Assembly (NCBI GenBank): GCA_015075175.1
Contig: JABTUV010000015.1
Span: 38,684-102,683, forward strand
Length of the DNA: 64,000 bases
From: a bacterium
GTDB taxonomy: Bacteria > Hinthialibacterota > Hinthialibacteria > H5-UNCL2
Reading direction: 5' to 3'
Every line of letters begins with the position of its first letter. The first letter of the stretch is position 1. Below are positions 42,111-49,858 of the stretch, piece by piece. Below the pieces are notes generated by a model, which saw only the letters and a program-made list of their open reading frames with translations, did no database searches and had not been told where the DNA came from. The position numbers and the translations under genes are program-made.

Positions 42111-43166
42111 TCAATTCAGCGGGATGCGTTCGCGGATGAACTCGGCCCGCATCGCGTCCCGCTGCGCCGGCTCCAGGTGCGTGCCCGCGATCTTCTGCAG
42201 ATGGCCCGGCCCCGAGCAGATCATCACTTGGTTGAGCGCCTCCACCGACACGTTCGTCACGATCCCCAGCCGCACCCCCAGCCGCAACGCCGACAAAAGC
42301 TCGTTGGACTCCAGACTCGAGATGGTGCGCGCGTGCTGAAGAATCCCGTAGGCGCGCCAGATCTTGTCCTCGATCAGCGACCGCGCCTCCTTCTGCAGCT
42401 GACCCAGCGCCTCCTCCTCCCAGTCGATCAACCTTTTGACCAGCTCCTCCAGTTGCTCGACTTCCTGCACCTCCGACACCCCCAGCGTCTGCTGGTTGGA
42501 TATCTGAAACAGGTTACCGGTGATCTCCGTCCCCTCGCCGCCCGTGCCGCGCACCGTCATGCCCAGCTTTTGCACCGCCGAAAGGAGCCGATTGACCTTC
42601 TTGATCATCACCAGCGCGGGCAGATGCAACATGACCGAGCAGCGGATGCCCGTGCCGGTGTTGGTGGGACAGGCGGTGAGATACCCCCACCGGGGATGGA
42701 AGGCGTAAGGCAGATAGTGCTCCAACTGGTCGTCCAGATCATTGACCTCGCGCCAGGTCTCGCGCAGCGCCAGCCCCGGCGACAGGCACTGGATGCGCAG
42801 ATGGTCCTCTTCGTTGACCATCAGAGACAACCGCTGGTCGCGGCGGACGATGACGAGCCGTTCGGCGCCGCCGGCCGCCAGCTCGCGCGAGATCAGTTGC
42901 CGCTCGGCCAGAAACAGCCTGTCGGCTTCGTCCAGCTTGTCCACGGGGATGATCTCGCAGTCGGAGAGCATGGAGCAGCGCGCGACCGCCTCGCGCACCG
43001 CCGCCGCCACCGCGGAAAGGTCACGCGGACCCGCCCAGTGCGAAAACGGATGCCCCTCCAGGTTGCGCGCGAGCCGGATGCGCGAACTGACCACCTGGAA
43101 GGGCGACCCGTTGGCGTTGGCCAGCCACGGGCAGCGCGTAAAGTCGCCGTCGGAAAGGAGCGTCAT
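42111..43166 (-). CDS. mcsB: Protein-arginine kinase McsB
   Basis: The product is 351 aa. It is an ATP:guanido phosphotransferase-type kinase that marks proteins with phospho-arginine for ClpCP. Motifs: the N-terminal 'VVSSRIRLARNLEGHPFSHW', 'NEEDHLRIQCLSPGLAL' and the catalytic Cys in 'LTACPTNTGTGIRCSVMLHLP' (split around CPTNTGTGIR), with 'RGTGGEGTEITGNLFQISNQ' downstream. It overlaps its activator McsA by 4 nt. clpC and ctsR, its partners in Firmicutes, are not in the window. Occurrence in a diderm is known for some planctomycete- and spirochaete-like groups. Confidence 0.95.
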   Translation of the reverse strand: MTLLSDGDFTRCPWLANANGSPFQVVSSRIRLARNLEGHPFSHWAGPRDLSAVAAAVREAVARCSMLSDCEIIPVDKLDEADRLFLAERQLISRELAAGGAERLVIVRRDQRLSLMVNEEDHLRIQCLSPGLALRETWREVNDLDDQLEHYLPYAFHPRWGYLTACPTNTGTGIRCSVMLHLPALVMIKKVNRLLSAVQKLGMTVRGTGGEGTEITGNLFQISNQQTLGVSEVQEVEQLEELVKRLIDWEEEALGQLQKEARSLIEDKIWRAYGILQHARTISSLESNELLSALRLGVRLGIVTNVSVEALNQVMICSGPGHLQKIAGTHLEPAQRDAMRAEFIRERIPLN

Positions 43167-43795
43167 CCCGAATCCCCCCCTTCCCCCCTTGTTAAGGGGG
43201 GCGACTCATCTTGCCTCTCCCCCTTGGGGGGTGTGGAAGCGCCGCGCCGCCCCGCCAGGGCCTCGTCGCGGCGGCGCTCCAGCCCGCGCACCTTGTCCCG
43301 CAACTGCGCCGCGCGGGCGAAGTCCTCGCGTCCCACCGCCGCCTTGATCTGCGCGCGCAAGTCCGCAATCCCCTTCTCCAGGTCCAGCACCGATCGGATG
43401 CGCGGCGGGACCTTGCCCACGTGGCGTCCCGCCTGCACCTGCGAGAGTAGCGCCGGCAGCTCTCCCGAACGCCCCATCGCACGCCCGCAACCGAACTTCA
43501 TCGACTCGCGGAAGGCCTTGTAGGAAAGCCCGCAGGCCGGGCAGGTCGTCTCCCCCCCCGACTCCTCAACCGCTTCCGCCGGCGCCGCCTGCACCTTGGC
43601 CCCGCTCTCCATCGCCGACGCAATCGAGATCACGCCGTAACTCAGCGCGTTGGCGCACTCGCGGCAGGCGTAGAAGCGCGTCAACTCGCCGTTGTCCTCG
43701 CGCTGCGTCACCCGCGCCCGCGCCGGCCGGCTCTTGCAGAAATCGCACATCATCGGCGGCATCAGTTTCTTCCCCTTGCTCTGTTCATTACTCAA
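43163..43795 (-). CDS. mcsA: McsA-like zinc-finger activator with UvrB/C motif
   Basis: The product is 210 aa. Two zinc-binding CxxC pairs near the N-terminus ('MMCDFCKSRPARARV', 'YACRECANAL') and another pair ('TTCPACGLSYKAF') match McsA. The C-terminal coiled UVR motif is 'LEKGIADLRAQIKAAVGREDFARAAQLRDKVRGLE'. It activates McsB. The last about 20 residues ('STPPKGERQDESPPLTRGEG') do not belong to the family. They are encoded by the CCCCCTTG/CAAGGGGG palindromic repeat, which has extended the reading frame up to the overlapping mcsB start. Confidence 0.92.
   Translation of the reverse strand: MSNEQSKGKKLMPPMMCDFCKSRPARARVTQREDNGELTRFYACRECANALSYGVISIASAMESGAKVQAAPAEAVEESGGETTCPACGLSYKAFRESMKFGCGRAMGRSGELPALLSQVQAGRHVGKVPPRIRSVLDLEKGIADLRAQIKAAVGREDFARAAQLRDKVRGLERRRDEALAGRRGASTPPKGERQDESPPLTRGEGGDSG
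43172..43237. repeat. Palindromic repeat, family R12 (CCCCCCTTGTTAAGGGGGG), copy 1
   Basis: CCCCCCTTGTTAAGGGGGG near 43184-43202 and CTCCCCCTTGGGGGG near 43218-43232. It lies inside the 3' end of mcsA and immediately before the mcsB start. Similar insertions are at 46402 and 47880. Confidence 0.75.
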
Positions 43796-43796
43796 T

Positions 43797-43829
43797 GGGT
43801 GCCACCCTTTAGTACTCTAAAGGGTGCTC
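43797..43829. repeat. Palindromic repeat, family R4, copy 2
   Basis: GGGTGCCACCCTTTAGTACT with its mirror TCTAAAGGGTGC forms a near-perfect hairpin upstream of mcsA. Confidence 0.88.
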
Positions 43830-43851
43830 CCCAATCCTTTCTCCCTGCGCG

Positions 43852-44757
43852 CTACGACCCTGTCTTGGCCGCGCGCGGCTCCTCCACCAGCACCGGCTCC
43901 CCCTCCGTCCGCGTCAGGCGGTGGAAGGCCTCCGTCAGCCGCTTCGTGATCGGTCCCGGCGCGCCGTCGGCGATCCTTCTCCCGTCCGCCTCCACAACCG
44001 GCACGATCTCCGCCCCCGTCCCCGTCAGGAAACACTCATCCGCCGTATAAACCTGCTGCCGGTTGAAGAACATCTCGCGCGCGACGATCCCCTCGGCCGC
44101 TGCCAGCTCCATCACGGCGTTGCGGGTAATCCCCTCCAGGGCGCCTGCGGCGACCGGCGGCGTCCACAACTCTCCTCCCACCACCAGAAAAACGTTGTCC
44201 GCGCTGCCTTCGCACACGTAACCCTGCGCGTTGAGCATGAGCACCTCGCCCATGCCCTGCCGATTGGCCTCCAGCCGCGCCAGGACGTTGTTGAGATAGT
44301 TCAGCGACTTGATCGAGGGGTCCAGGGCGTCCGGGCTGTTGCGGCGCGTGGCCGCCGTGGCGACCCGGATGCCCCGCTCGTACAACTCCCTGGGCCAAAG
44401 CGTCAACTTGTCCACAATGCAGATAACCGTCGGTTTCGGGCAAACGACGGGGTTCAGTCCCAGGTCCCCCGGTCCCCGCGACACCACCAGCCGGATGTAC
44501 GCGTCCAAAAGCCCGTTGCGGCGCACCGTCTCGCGGACGACCTCCGCCATCGCCCCCGCGTCCAGGGGAATCTCCAGCATGATCCCGCGCGCCGAGCGAT
44601 ACAGCCGAGCCAGGTGCTGCTGCAGCCGGAAGATACGCCCGCTGTAAACCCGCAGACCCTCAAAAACCCCGTCGCCATAGAGAAATCCGTGGTCGAAGAC
44701 GGAGATCTTCGCCTCCTCCTTCGAGTAGAACTTGCCGTCCAGGTAGATTTGCATCAT
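43852..44757 (-). CDS. ilvE: Branched-chain amino acid aminotransferase (fold-type IV PLP)
   Basis: The product is 301 aa from ATG 44757, placed after GTGGGAGAA; ATG 44754 is equally possible. Fold-type IV features: 'FDHGFLYGDGVFEGLRVYSG', the PLP lysine in 'SIKSLNYLNNVLARLEA' and 'NAQGYVCEGSADNVFLV'. The SxKSLNYLNN context and the length fit BCAT, which interconverts Leu, Ile and Val with their keto acids; D-amino-acid transaminase is the main alternative. It lies just downstream of lolD on the same strand. Confidence 0.88.
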   Translation of the reverse strand: MMQIYLDGKFYSKEEAKISVFDHGFLYGDGVFEGLRVYSGRIFRLQQHLARLYRSARGIMLEIPLDAGAMAEVVRETVRRNGLLDAYIRLVVSRGPGDLGLNPVVCPKPTVICIVDKLTLWPRELYERGIRVATAATRRNSPDALDPSIKSLNYLNNVLARLEANRQGMGEVLMLNAQGYVCEGSADNVFLVVGGELWTPPVAAGALEGITRNAVMELAAAEGIVAREMFFNRQQVYTADECFLTGTGAEIVPVVEADGRRIADGAPGPITKRLTEAFHRLTRTEGEPVLVEEPRAAKTGS

Positions 44758-44780
44758 TTCTCCCACTCGCAGTCGTGAAC

Positions 44781-45488
44781 CTATAGATTACTCGCATCTC
44801 CTACGGGCCGCAAGCCTCCGTGGGACAATTCCAGCAGGCGATGGGCGGTGCGGGCCAGGCCCGGGTTGTGGGTGACAAGCACGGTCGCCACGCCCAGCGC
44901 TTCCCGGCGCGCGCGCAGTACGTCGAAAACGCGCTGGCCGGTCGCCTCGTCCAGGTTGCCCGTCGGCTCGTCCAGAAAAAGCACGCGCGGCTGGTTGATC
45001 AGCGCCCGCGCGATGGCCACGCGCTGCTGCTCGCCCCCCGACAGTTGCGCCGGATAGTGATGGCCGCGTTCCCCCACTCCCATCTGCTCCAGGAGCGCCC
45101 GCGCCCGCTCCCGCGCCTCTCCCCGCGAAGTCCCCCCGACCAATGCCGGCATCATCACGTTTTCTTCGCTCGTGAACTCCGACAGGAGATGGTGAAACTG
45201 GAACACGAACCCGAACGCCCGATTGCGCACCTGCGTCATCCGGCTCTCGTCCAGCCTTCCCACCTCCACTCCGTCCAGTTGGAGCGTACCCTCCGTCGCC
45301 CGATCCAGGCAGCCCAGGATGTGCAGGAGCGTGCTCTTGCCAACTCCCGAGGGGCCGACGATGCTGATAAACTCCCCTTCTGCAACGCTGAAGTCCAGGT
45401 TTTCAAACACCGTCAACGTTCCCGCCGGAGTCGGATAGCGCTTGGTAAGTCCTTTTCCTAAAAGGATTTGCTTCCGGTTCTCACTCAT
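44781..45488 (-). CDS. lolD: Lipoprotein-releasing ABC transporter ATPase
   Basis: The product is 235 aa. Walker A 'GPSGVGKSTLLHILGCLD', Q-loop 'FGFVFQFHHLLSEFTSEENVMMP' (the FHHLL context is characteristic of LolD), signature '[15 protein letters not shown]' and Walker B '[12 protein letters not shown]'. It works with the LolC/E-type permease encoded immediately upstream (8-nt overlap at 45481-45488) to extract lipoproteins from the inner membrane, which fits the lipoprotein genes elsewhere in the window. Confidence 0.92.
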   Translation of the reverse strand: MSENRKQILLGKGLTKRYPTPAGTLTVFENLDFSVAEGEFISIVGPSGVGKSTLLHILGCLDRATEGTLQLDGVEVGRLDESRMTQVRNRAFGFVFQFHHLLSEFTSEENVMMPALVGGTSRGEARERARALLEQMGVGERGHHYPAQLSGGEQQRVAIARALINQPRVLFLDEPTGNLDEATGQRVFDVLRARREALGVATVLVTHNPGLARTAHRLLELSHGGLRPVGDASNL

Positions 45489-46860
45489 GCCGAATGGCCT
45501 CCACGGGAACCAGTCGCGCCGCCATCAGCGCCGGAACCAGGCTGCACAGGAGTCCCACCCCAAACGTAAATAATATTACAAACGCAAAAAACTCCCAGTG
45601 CATCTGTACCGGCAGAGTTTTCGCATAATAAATGTCTCCCCCGCCGGGAATCTGAATCTCGAGTATTTCGATTAGTCGGCAGGTCACGTACCCCAAAACG
45701 CAGCCCGTCAACACGCCGACCGAGCAGAGTACCAGGCCCAGGCACACGAACACGGACAAGACGCCCCGCCGCGACGCCCCCATGGCCCGCAGGATGCCGA
45801 TGTCCCGCCGCTTGGTCAGGATCATCATCACCAGCGTGCTGGCTACGCTGAACGTCGCTACCAGGATGATGACCGCCAGGATGCCCGCCATCACCTTCTT
45901 CTCCAGCCCCAGCGCCTCCGTAAGCACCCGGTTCTGCTGCATCCACGTCTCGACCACCAGAAACCGGTCGGGAAAGGCCCTCTCCAACCGCTCGTCCAAG
46001 TCCTCCTTGGCCCGCCAGGTGTTCTCGACCGAGGGTTCTTTCAGCTTGACGATCACCCGCTCCACCACGTCGCCGCGATGAAACAGACGTTGCGCCTCGC
46101 TGATGTGCATCAACACCAGGCTGCTGTCGAAGCTGTAATAGCCGGTGCGCACGATGCCCTTGATGACGAAGCGTTCATGCTCCGGCTCGCTGCGCGAAAG
46201 GCTCTGGCCCAGCATGGGGACCATGATGTCCACGCGACGATCCAGGGCGGTTTGCAGCAGTTCGGTCTCGCGCGCCTCGTCCGCGTGCGCGGACACGTAC
46301 AGGCGAAACACCTCTTTGGCCATCTCCTGGCCGATGAAGATGGGCGGCACGGTCGGCTCCAGTTCCTCCACGCCGACCAGCTCGGCTTCGTCTGCGGTGG
46401 AATCCCCCCCGGCCGCCGCTGTCGAGGGGGGAGAGTTGGGGGAGAGATCAGACAGAGCGCCGATGCGCAGATACCGGCTGATGTCCATTACCGTCGGCGA
46501 CGACTCCGGGTCGATGCCCTGGATTTCCACGATGGACTGGCGCCCGTTGTCGGACATGAGCAACCCCAGCGCCAGAAACGCGGGCGCCGCGCCCGAGACG
46601 TACGGCGACTGCCGGACGACCTCCACAACCTTGCCGTAGTCGCGCACGCCCTGCCGCTCGGTGATGTTCAGATGCGCCTGCACCCCCAACAGTTGGCTGC
46701 GCAGCTGGTCCTCCATGCCCGACTGCACGCTGATGACCACGAGAAACGCCCACACACCCAATCCGATGCCGGTCATGCTGATGAGGCTGATGACGGCGAT
46801 CAACGCCGAGGCCCGCCGCGGCAGAAAGTAGCGCAGGGCAATGTAAACAGGGTATCTCAT
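45481..46860 (-). CDS. Lipoprotein-releasing ABC transporter permease (LolC/LolE family)
   Basis: The product is 459 aa from ATG 46860 (MRYPVYIALRYFLPRR). One N-terminal transmembrane helix ('LIAVISLISMTGIGLGVWAFLVVISV'), a large periplasmic domain ('GVQAHLNITERQG', 'DISRYLRIGAL', 'YSFDSSLVLMHISEAQRLF') and three C-terminal helices ('VMAGILAVIILVATFSVASTLVMMI') give the LolC/E layout. A single permease suggests a homodimeric LolF-like arrangement. Residues about 138-158 ('SDLSPNSPPSTAAAGGDS') are an insertion encoded by a GGGGGGA-type palindrome, apparently tolerated in frame. Confidence 0.9.
   Translation of the reverse strand: MRYPVYIALRYFLPRRASALIAVISLISMTGIGLGVWAFLVVISVQSGMEDQLRSQLLGVQAHLNITERQGVRDYGKVVEVVRQSPYVSGAAPAFLALGLLMSDNGRQSIVEIQGIDPESSPTVMDISRYLRIGALSDLSPNSPPSTAAAGGDSTADEAELVGVEELEPTVPPIFIGQEMAKEVFRLYVSAHADEARETELLQTALDRRVDIMVPMLGQSLSRSEPEHERFVIKGIVRTGYYSFDSSLVLMHISEAQRLFHRGDVVERVIVKLKEPSVENTWRAKEDLDERLERAFPDRFLVVETWMQQNRVLTEALGLEKKVMAGILAVIILVATFSVASTLVMMILTKRRDIGILRAMGASRRGVLSVFVCLGLVLCSVGVLTGCVLGYVTCRLIEILEIQIPGGGDIYYAKTLPVQMHWEFFAFVILFTFGVGLLCSLVPALMAARLVPVEAIRHE
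46402..46448. repeat. Palindromic repeat, family R12-like, inside lolC/E
   Basis: AATCCCCCCCGGCC and GTCGAGGGGGGAGAGTTGGG form an inverted repeat within the coding sequence, giving the low-complexity insertion in the periplasmic domain. Confidence 0.6.
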
Positions 46861-47001
46861 CGCAGGCCTTTCGCGTCGGCTTCGTGCACGCTTAGTGTTA
46901 GGCAAGGCCGACACGGGTGTCAACCGCCGCACTCCCCATGACACGGTTGATTTCCCCGACCGCTCCCGCTAGCCTCATCCCAACACTCGCGGGAGCGGGC
47001 C

Positions 47002-47154
47002 ATGAACATCGATCTCGTCTTCTGGGGACCCTGGCTGGTCGGCTTTGTCGTCTTTGCAGTCTGGGTCTGGCAACCCGTCAAGGAGTTCAAACAGATGTGG
47101 GACGAACAGCATCGCCGCCACGCCGAAAGCCTCGAAAGCGACCCTCCCCGCTGA
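47002..47154 (+). CDS. Small single-span membrane protein (50 aa)
   Basis: ATG 47002 follows GGGAGCGGGCC. The product begins MNIDLVFWGPWLVGFVVFAV, a single transmembrane helix, then a charged basic/acidic cytoplasmic tail (QPVKEFKQMWDEQHRRHAES) ending EPPR-like. The stop at 47152-47154 is 1 bp before galE, so the two are translationally linked. I do not recognise a family. Codon use and the tight fit to galE support it as a real gene. Confidence 0.6.
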   Translation: MNIDLVFWGPWLVGFVVFAVWVWQPVKEFKQMWDEQHRRHAESLESDPPR

Positions 47155-47155
47155 C

Positions 47156-48157
47156 ATGCGCGTCTTGGTGACCGGCGGAGCGGGCTACATCGGCGCCATC
47201 ACCGCCCACAAACTCCTCGCCGCCGGTTGTACCGTGGCGGTTCTGGACAACCTGGAAAAAGGCTACCGCGCCGCCGTTCCCCCAGGCGTCCCCTTTTACC
47301 AGGCCGACCTGCGGCAGCCCGATTCGCTTGCCCTCCCCCTGCGGGAGTTCCGTCCCGAGGCGGTCGTCCACTTCGCCGCTTATTCGCTGGTGGGCGAATC
47401 GGTCCAGCATCCCGGCCGCTACTTCAAGAACAACGTCTTGGGGGGACTCCATCTCCTGGAAGCCATGGCCGCACTCGATTGCCGCCGCATCCTCTTCTCT
47501 TCCACCGCCGCGGTATACGGCGACCCCGCGCGCATCCCCGTAGTAGAAGACGATCCCACCGTGCCCACCAACCCCTACGGCGACAGCAAACTCGCCTTCG
47601 AGAAAATCCTCACCGCCTTCCAAAGGGCCTACGGCTTCCAGGCGGTCTCTCTGCGCTATTTCAACGCCGCCGGCGCCTGGCAGGACCTGGGCGAAGACCA
47701 CCGCCCCGAAACCCACCTCATTCCCTTGGTCCTGGAGGTGGCGCTGGGGCGGCGGGAACAACTCTCCATCTACGGCGACGACTACGACACGCCCGACGGA
47801 ACCGCCATCCGCGACTACATCCACGTCAGCGACCTGGCGGACGCGCACGTGCGGGCGGTGGAGTATCTTGCCAAGGGTCAATCTCCCCCATCTCCCCTTG
47901 TCAACGGTGGAGTGTTTAACCTCGGCAATGGCGCGGGTTACTCGGTGCGCGAAGTGCTGGAGACGGCGCGGCGCGTGACCGGGCGCGCCATTCCGGCGGT
48001 GGTGGCGGGACGTCGGCCGGGCGATCCGCCACGCCTCGTGGCCGGCTCGAAGCGCGCGCGCCAAGTTTTGGGCTGGAAACCGCGCTTTCCCGAACTGGAG
48101 GCCATGATCGCGGACGCTTGGGCTTGGAAGCAGGCTCATCCCGATGGCTACGCCTGA
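47156..48157 (+). CDS. galE: UDP-glucose 4-epimerase
   Basis: The product is 333 aa from ATG 47156 (MRVLVTGGAGYIGAITAHKL, the Rossmann GxxGxxG). The SDR active site is present: Ser in 'ILFSSTAAVYGDP' and Tyr-x3-Lys in 'NPYGDSKLAFEK'. 'TAIRDYIHVSDLADAHVRAVEYL' and 'FNLGNGAGYSVREVLE' are typical of GalE. It interconverts UDP-glucose and UDP-galactose for surface glycans. Between these last two motifs the insertion 'KGQSPPSPLVNGG' (about residues 239-251) coincides with a CTCCCCCATCTCCCCTTG repeat-like sequence, so the loop was probably lengthened by a repeat. Confidence 0.93.
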   Translation: MRVLVTGGAGYIGAITAHKLLAAGCTVAVLDNLEKGYRAAVPPGVPFYQADLRQPDSLALPLREFRPEAVVHFAAYSLVGESVQHPGRYFKNNVLGGLHLLEAMAALDCRRILFSSTAAVYGDPARIPVVEDDPTVPTNPYGDSKLAFEKILTAFQRAYGFQAVSLRYFNAAGAWQDLGEDHRPETHLIPLVLEVALGRREQLSIYGDDYDTPDGTAIRDYIHVSDLADAHVRAVEYLAKGQSPPSPLVNGGVFNLGNGAGYSVREVLETARRVTGRAIPAVVAGRRPGDPPRLVAGSKRARQVLGWKPRFPELEAMIADAWAWKQAHPDGYA

Positions 48158-48236
48158 TCGCATTTCTCTCAACGACGTACCCTGGGCGCCTGAGACGAGG
48201 GCAGTGAAGTGGAAGCGGGGACGCCGCCCCCTATTG

Positions 48237-48420
48237 TCCTTTCGACCGCAGGGAGAAATCTTGTGTTGCGCATGGCGCCGCACCCGGATACGCCGACAAA
48301 GATTTCTCCCTGCGGTCGAAATGACAGCGGCCGCACAACTGCGGTCGAAATGACAGCGGCCGCACAACTGCGGTCGAAATGACAGCAAGGTGGCAATGTC
48401 GGTGCGCGGTGCGCACCCTA
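48237..48420. repeat. Dispersed repeat, family R5 copy 2, with R11 palindrome
   Basis: TTTCGACCGCAGGGAGAAATC and, inverted, AGATTTCTCCCTGCGGTCGA are followed by two tandem 34-bp units (ctgcggtcgaaatgacagcggccgcacaa-type, 48314-48385). At 48402 the palindrome GGTGCGCGGTGCGCACC (family R11) occurs, shared with 50803. The 430-bp gap holds no gene. Confidence 0.8.
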
Positions 48421-48589
48421 CCATCTCATGCCGGAAGCCGTGATGTCGCCCAACTTTCCCTTCCGCCTGCCTTGATTTGTCTCCCTGCCAGCGGTAAGCT
48501 TTGATCGTTCAGAAGGTTACTCACACTTTCCGCGCGTCGGGGGGCGAACCACCCAGACACGGCGCGGCCGAAGTCGGGCGAGAAGACGC

Positions 48590-49840
48590 ATGATCCTAGA
48601 GGGCAACCTGGGGGCCTTCCCCTTCGAAGACATTCTCAAGTACGTCCGGGACCGCCGGCAGTCCGGGACGCTGGCCATCGACTGCGCCGGCGGCAGCCAC
48701 CGTCTCTTGTTCGACTCGGGACGGCTGGCGTTCCTGGAGCACTTCCAGGATTTTGCTTGGCTGGGACGCGGCCTCCTGGGAGCCGGCGTCATCGACCGCG
48801 TTGATTATTACCACTTGTTGGACGAAACCGAAGGCCACACCTCCGAGGCGCTGCGGCGACTCGCCTCGACCCGCGACGACCTCCTGCGGGAGTGCCTGCC
48901 GGCCGTGCTCGCCGCGGCTCTGGATGACGAGCTGCTGCTTCTGACTCGCAACCGCGACGGCGCGTTCCGCTTCTCCGCCGAGGTCGGCGACGTCCCCGAC
49001 CCGCTCCGCCTGGACGCGCCGGCCGAAGGCGTGTTGGCCCGCTGCCAGGAACTGATCGCCGCCTGCTCCGAGCTCCTGGCCCGCCATCCCCATCTTGAGA
49101 CGGCCCTGTTTGCAACCGAGAGCATCGCCGACCGCTCCTTCCACCACGCGCAACTGTCGCCGTTGTCCTGGCGCGTGCTGGCGGCCGTCAACGGGCGGCG
49201 CCGCGCCGCCGACCTGGTCGCGCTCACCGGCCTCGGCTACTGGCAGGTATTGGTGGCCCTGGATCAACTGCTTGCGGCGGAATTGGTTCGCGCGTGCGCC
49301 GAGGTCGTGGACGACTCACGGCCCGCCCTCCGGCTGGAGCCTGACCCCGCGACCAATGGCAACGGTCGGCCGGCGCGCAGCTGGCTGCCCTTTCGTTCCG
49401 GCGAGGAGGAGAAGACCCCGAGCACAGGACCGGAGGCACTGGCGCTCTTCTGCAATCGACTGCTGGAGAAGACCTTCGAAGGCGAGGCGGCCCCGGACGA
49501 ATCCTGGCTGCCGCGGCGTTGGTCCGAGCTGGTGTCGCGCTATCCCCTGGCCGACCTGGTTGTGGTCAACTCGCGGCACCTCTCCGCCCAGCCGTTGGCG
49601 CGGTGGTGGGAGCGGTTCTGCGGCGGGCAGGCGGAGAACGCGGTGCTGGAGGAAACGGAGCGGGCGCTGGCGGCCTTGGCGGCCGACCTCCGCGGGCAAT
49701 TGCATCAACGGCTGGGAACCCGCAAGGCGACGACCGCCTACGCCCGGCTGCACGCCGCGACGCTCTCCGCCGAGCGCTCACCGCTCACCGCCGCGCGCCT
49801 GGCCGAAGTGGGCCTGCCCGCGCCCGGCGCCCAACCATGA
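48590..49840 (+). CDS. DUF4388-domain protein
   Basis: The product is 416 aa. Residues 1-110 match the DUF4388 (PatA-N-like) pattern: 'LEGNLGAFPFEDILKYVRDRRQSGTLAI', 'RLLFDSGRLAFLEH', then a helical bundle. A winged-helix-like segment follows (about 183-240, 'LSWRVLAAVNGRRRAADLVAL', 'GYWQVLVALDQLLAAELV'). The C-terminal 130 residues look like a roadblock/helical region ('WSELVSRYPLADLVVVNSRHL'). Proteins of this kind link to signalling or gliding systems in deltaproteobacteria and planctomycetes. It lies 18 bp before the receiver-like regulator gene, probably in one operon. Confidence 0.7.
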   Translation: MILEGNLGAFPFEDILKYVRDRRQSGTLAIDCAGGSHRLLFDSGRLAFLEHFQDFAWLGRGLLGAGVIDRVDYYHLLDETEGHTSEALRRLASTRDDLLRECLPAVLAAALDDELLLLTRNRDGAFRFSAEVGDVPDPLRLDAPAEGVLARCQELIAACSELLARHPHLETALFATESIADRSFHHAQLSPLSWRVLAAVNGRRRAADLVALTGLGYWQVLVALDQLLAAELVRACAEVVDDSRPALRLEPDPATNGNGRPARSWLPFRSGEEEKTPSTGPEALALFCNRLLEKTFEGEAAPDESWLPRRWSELVSRYPLADLVVVNSRHLSAQPLARWWERFCGGQAENAVLEETERALAALAADLRGQLHQRLGTRKATTAYARLHAATLSAERSPLTAARLAEVGLPAPGAQP

Positions 49841-49858
49841 AAGAATCGAGTGCATCGC

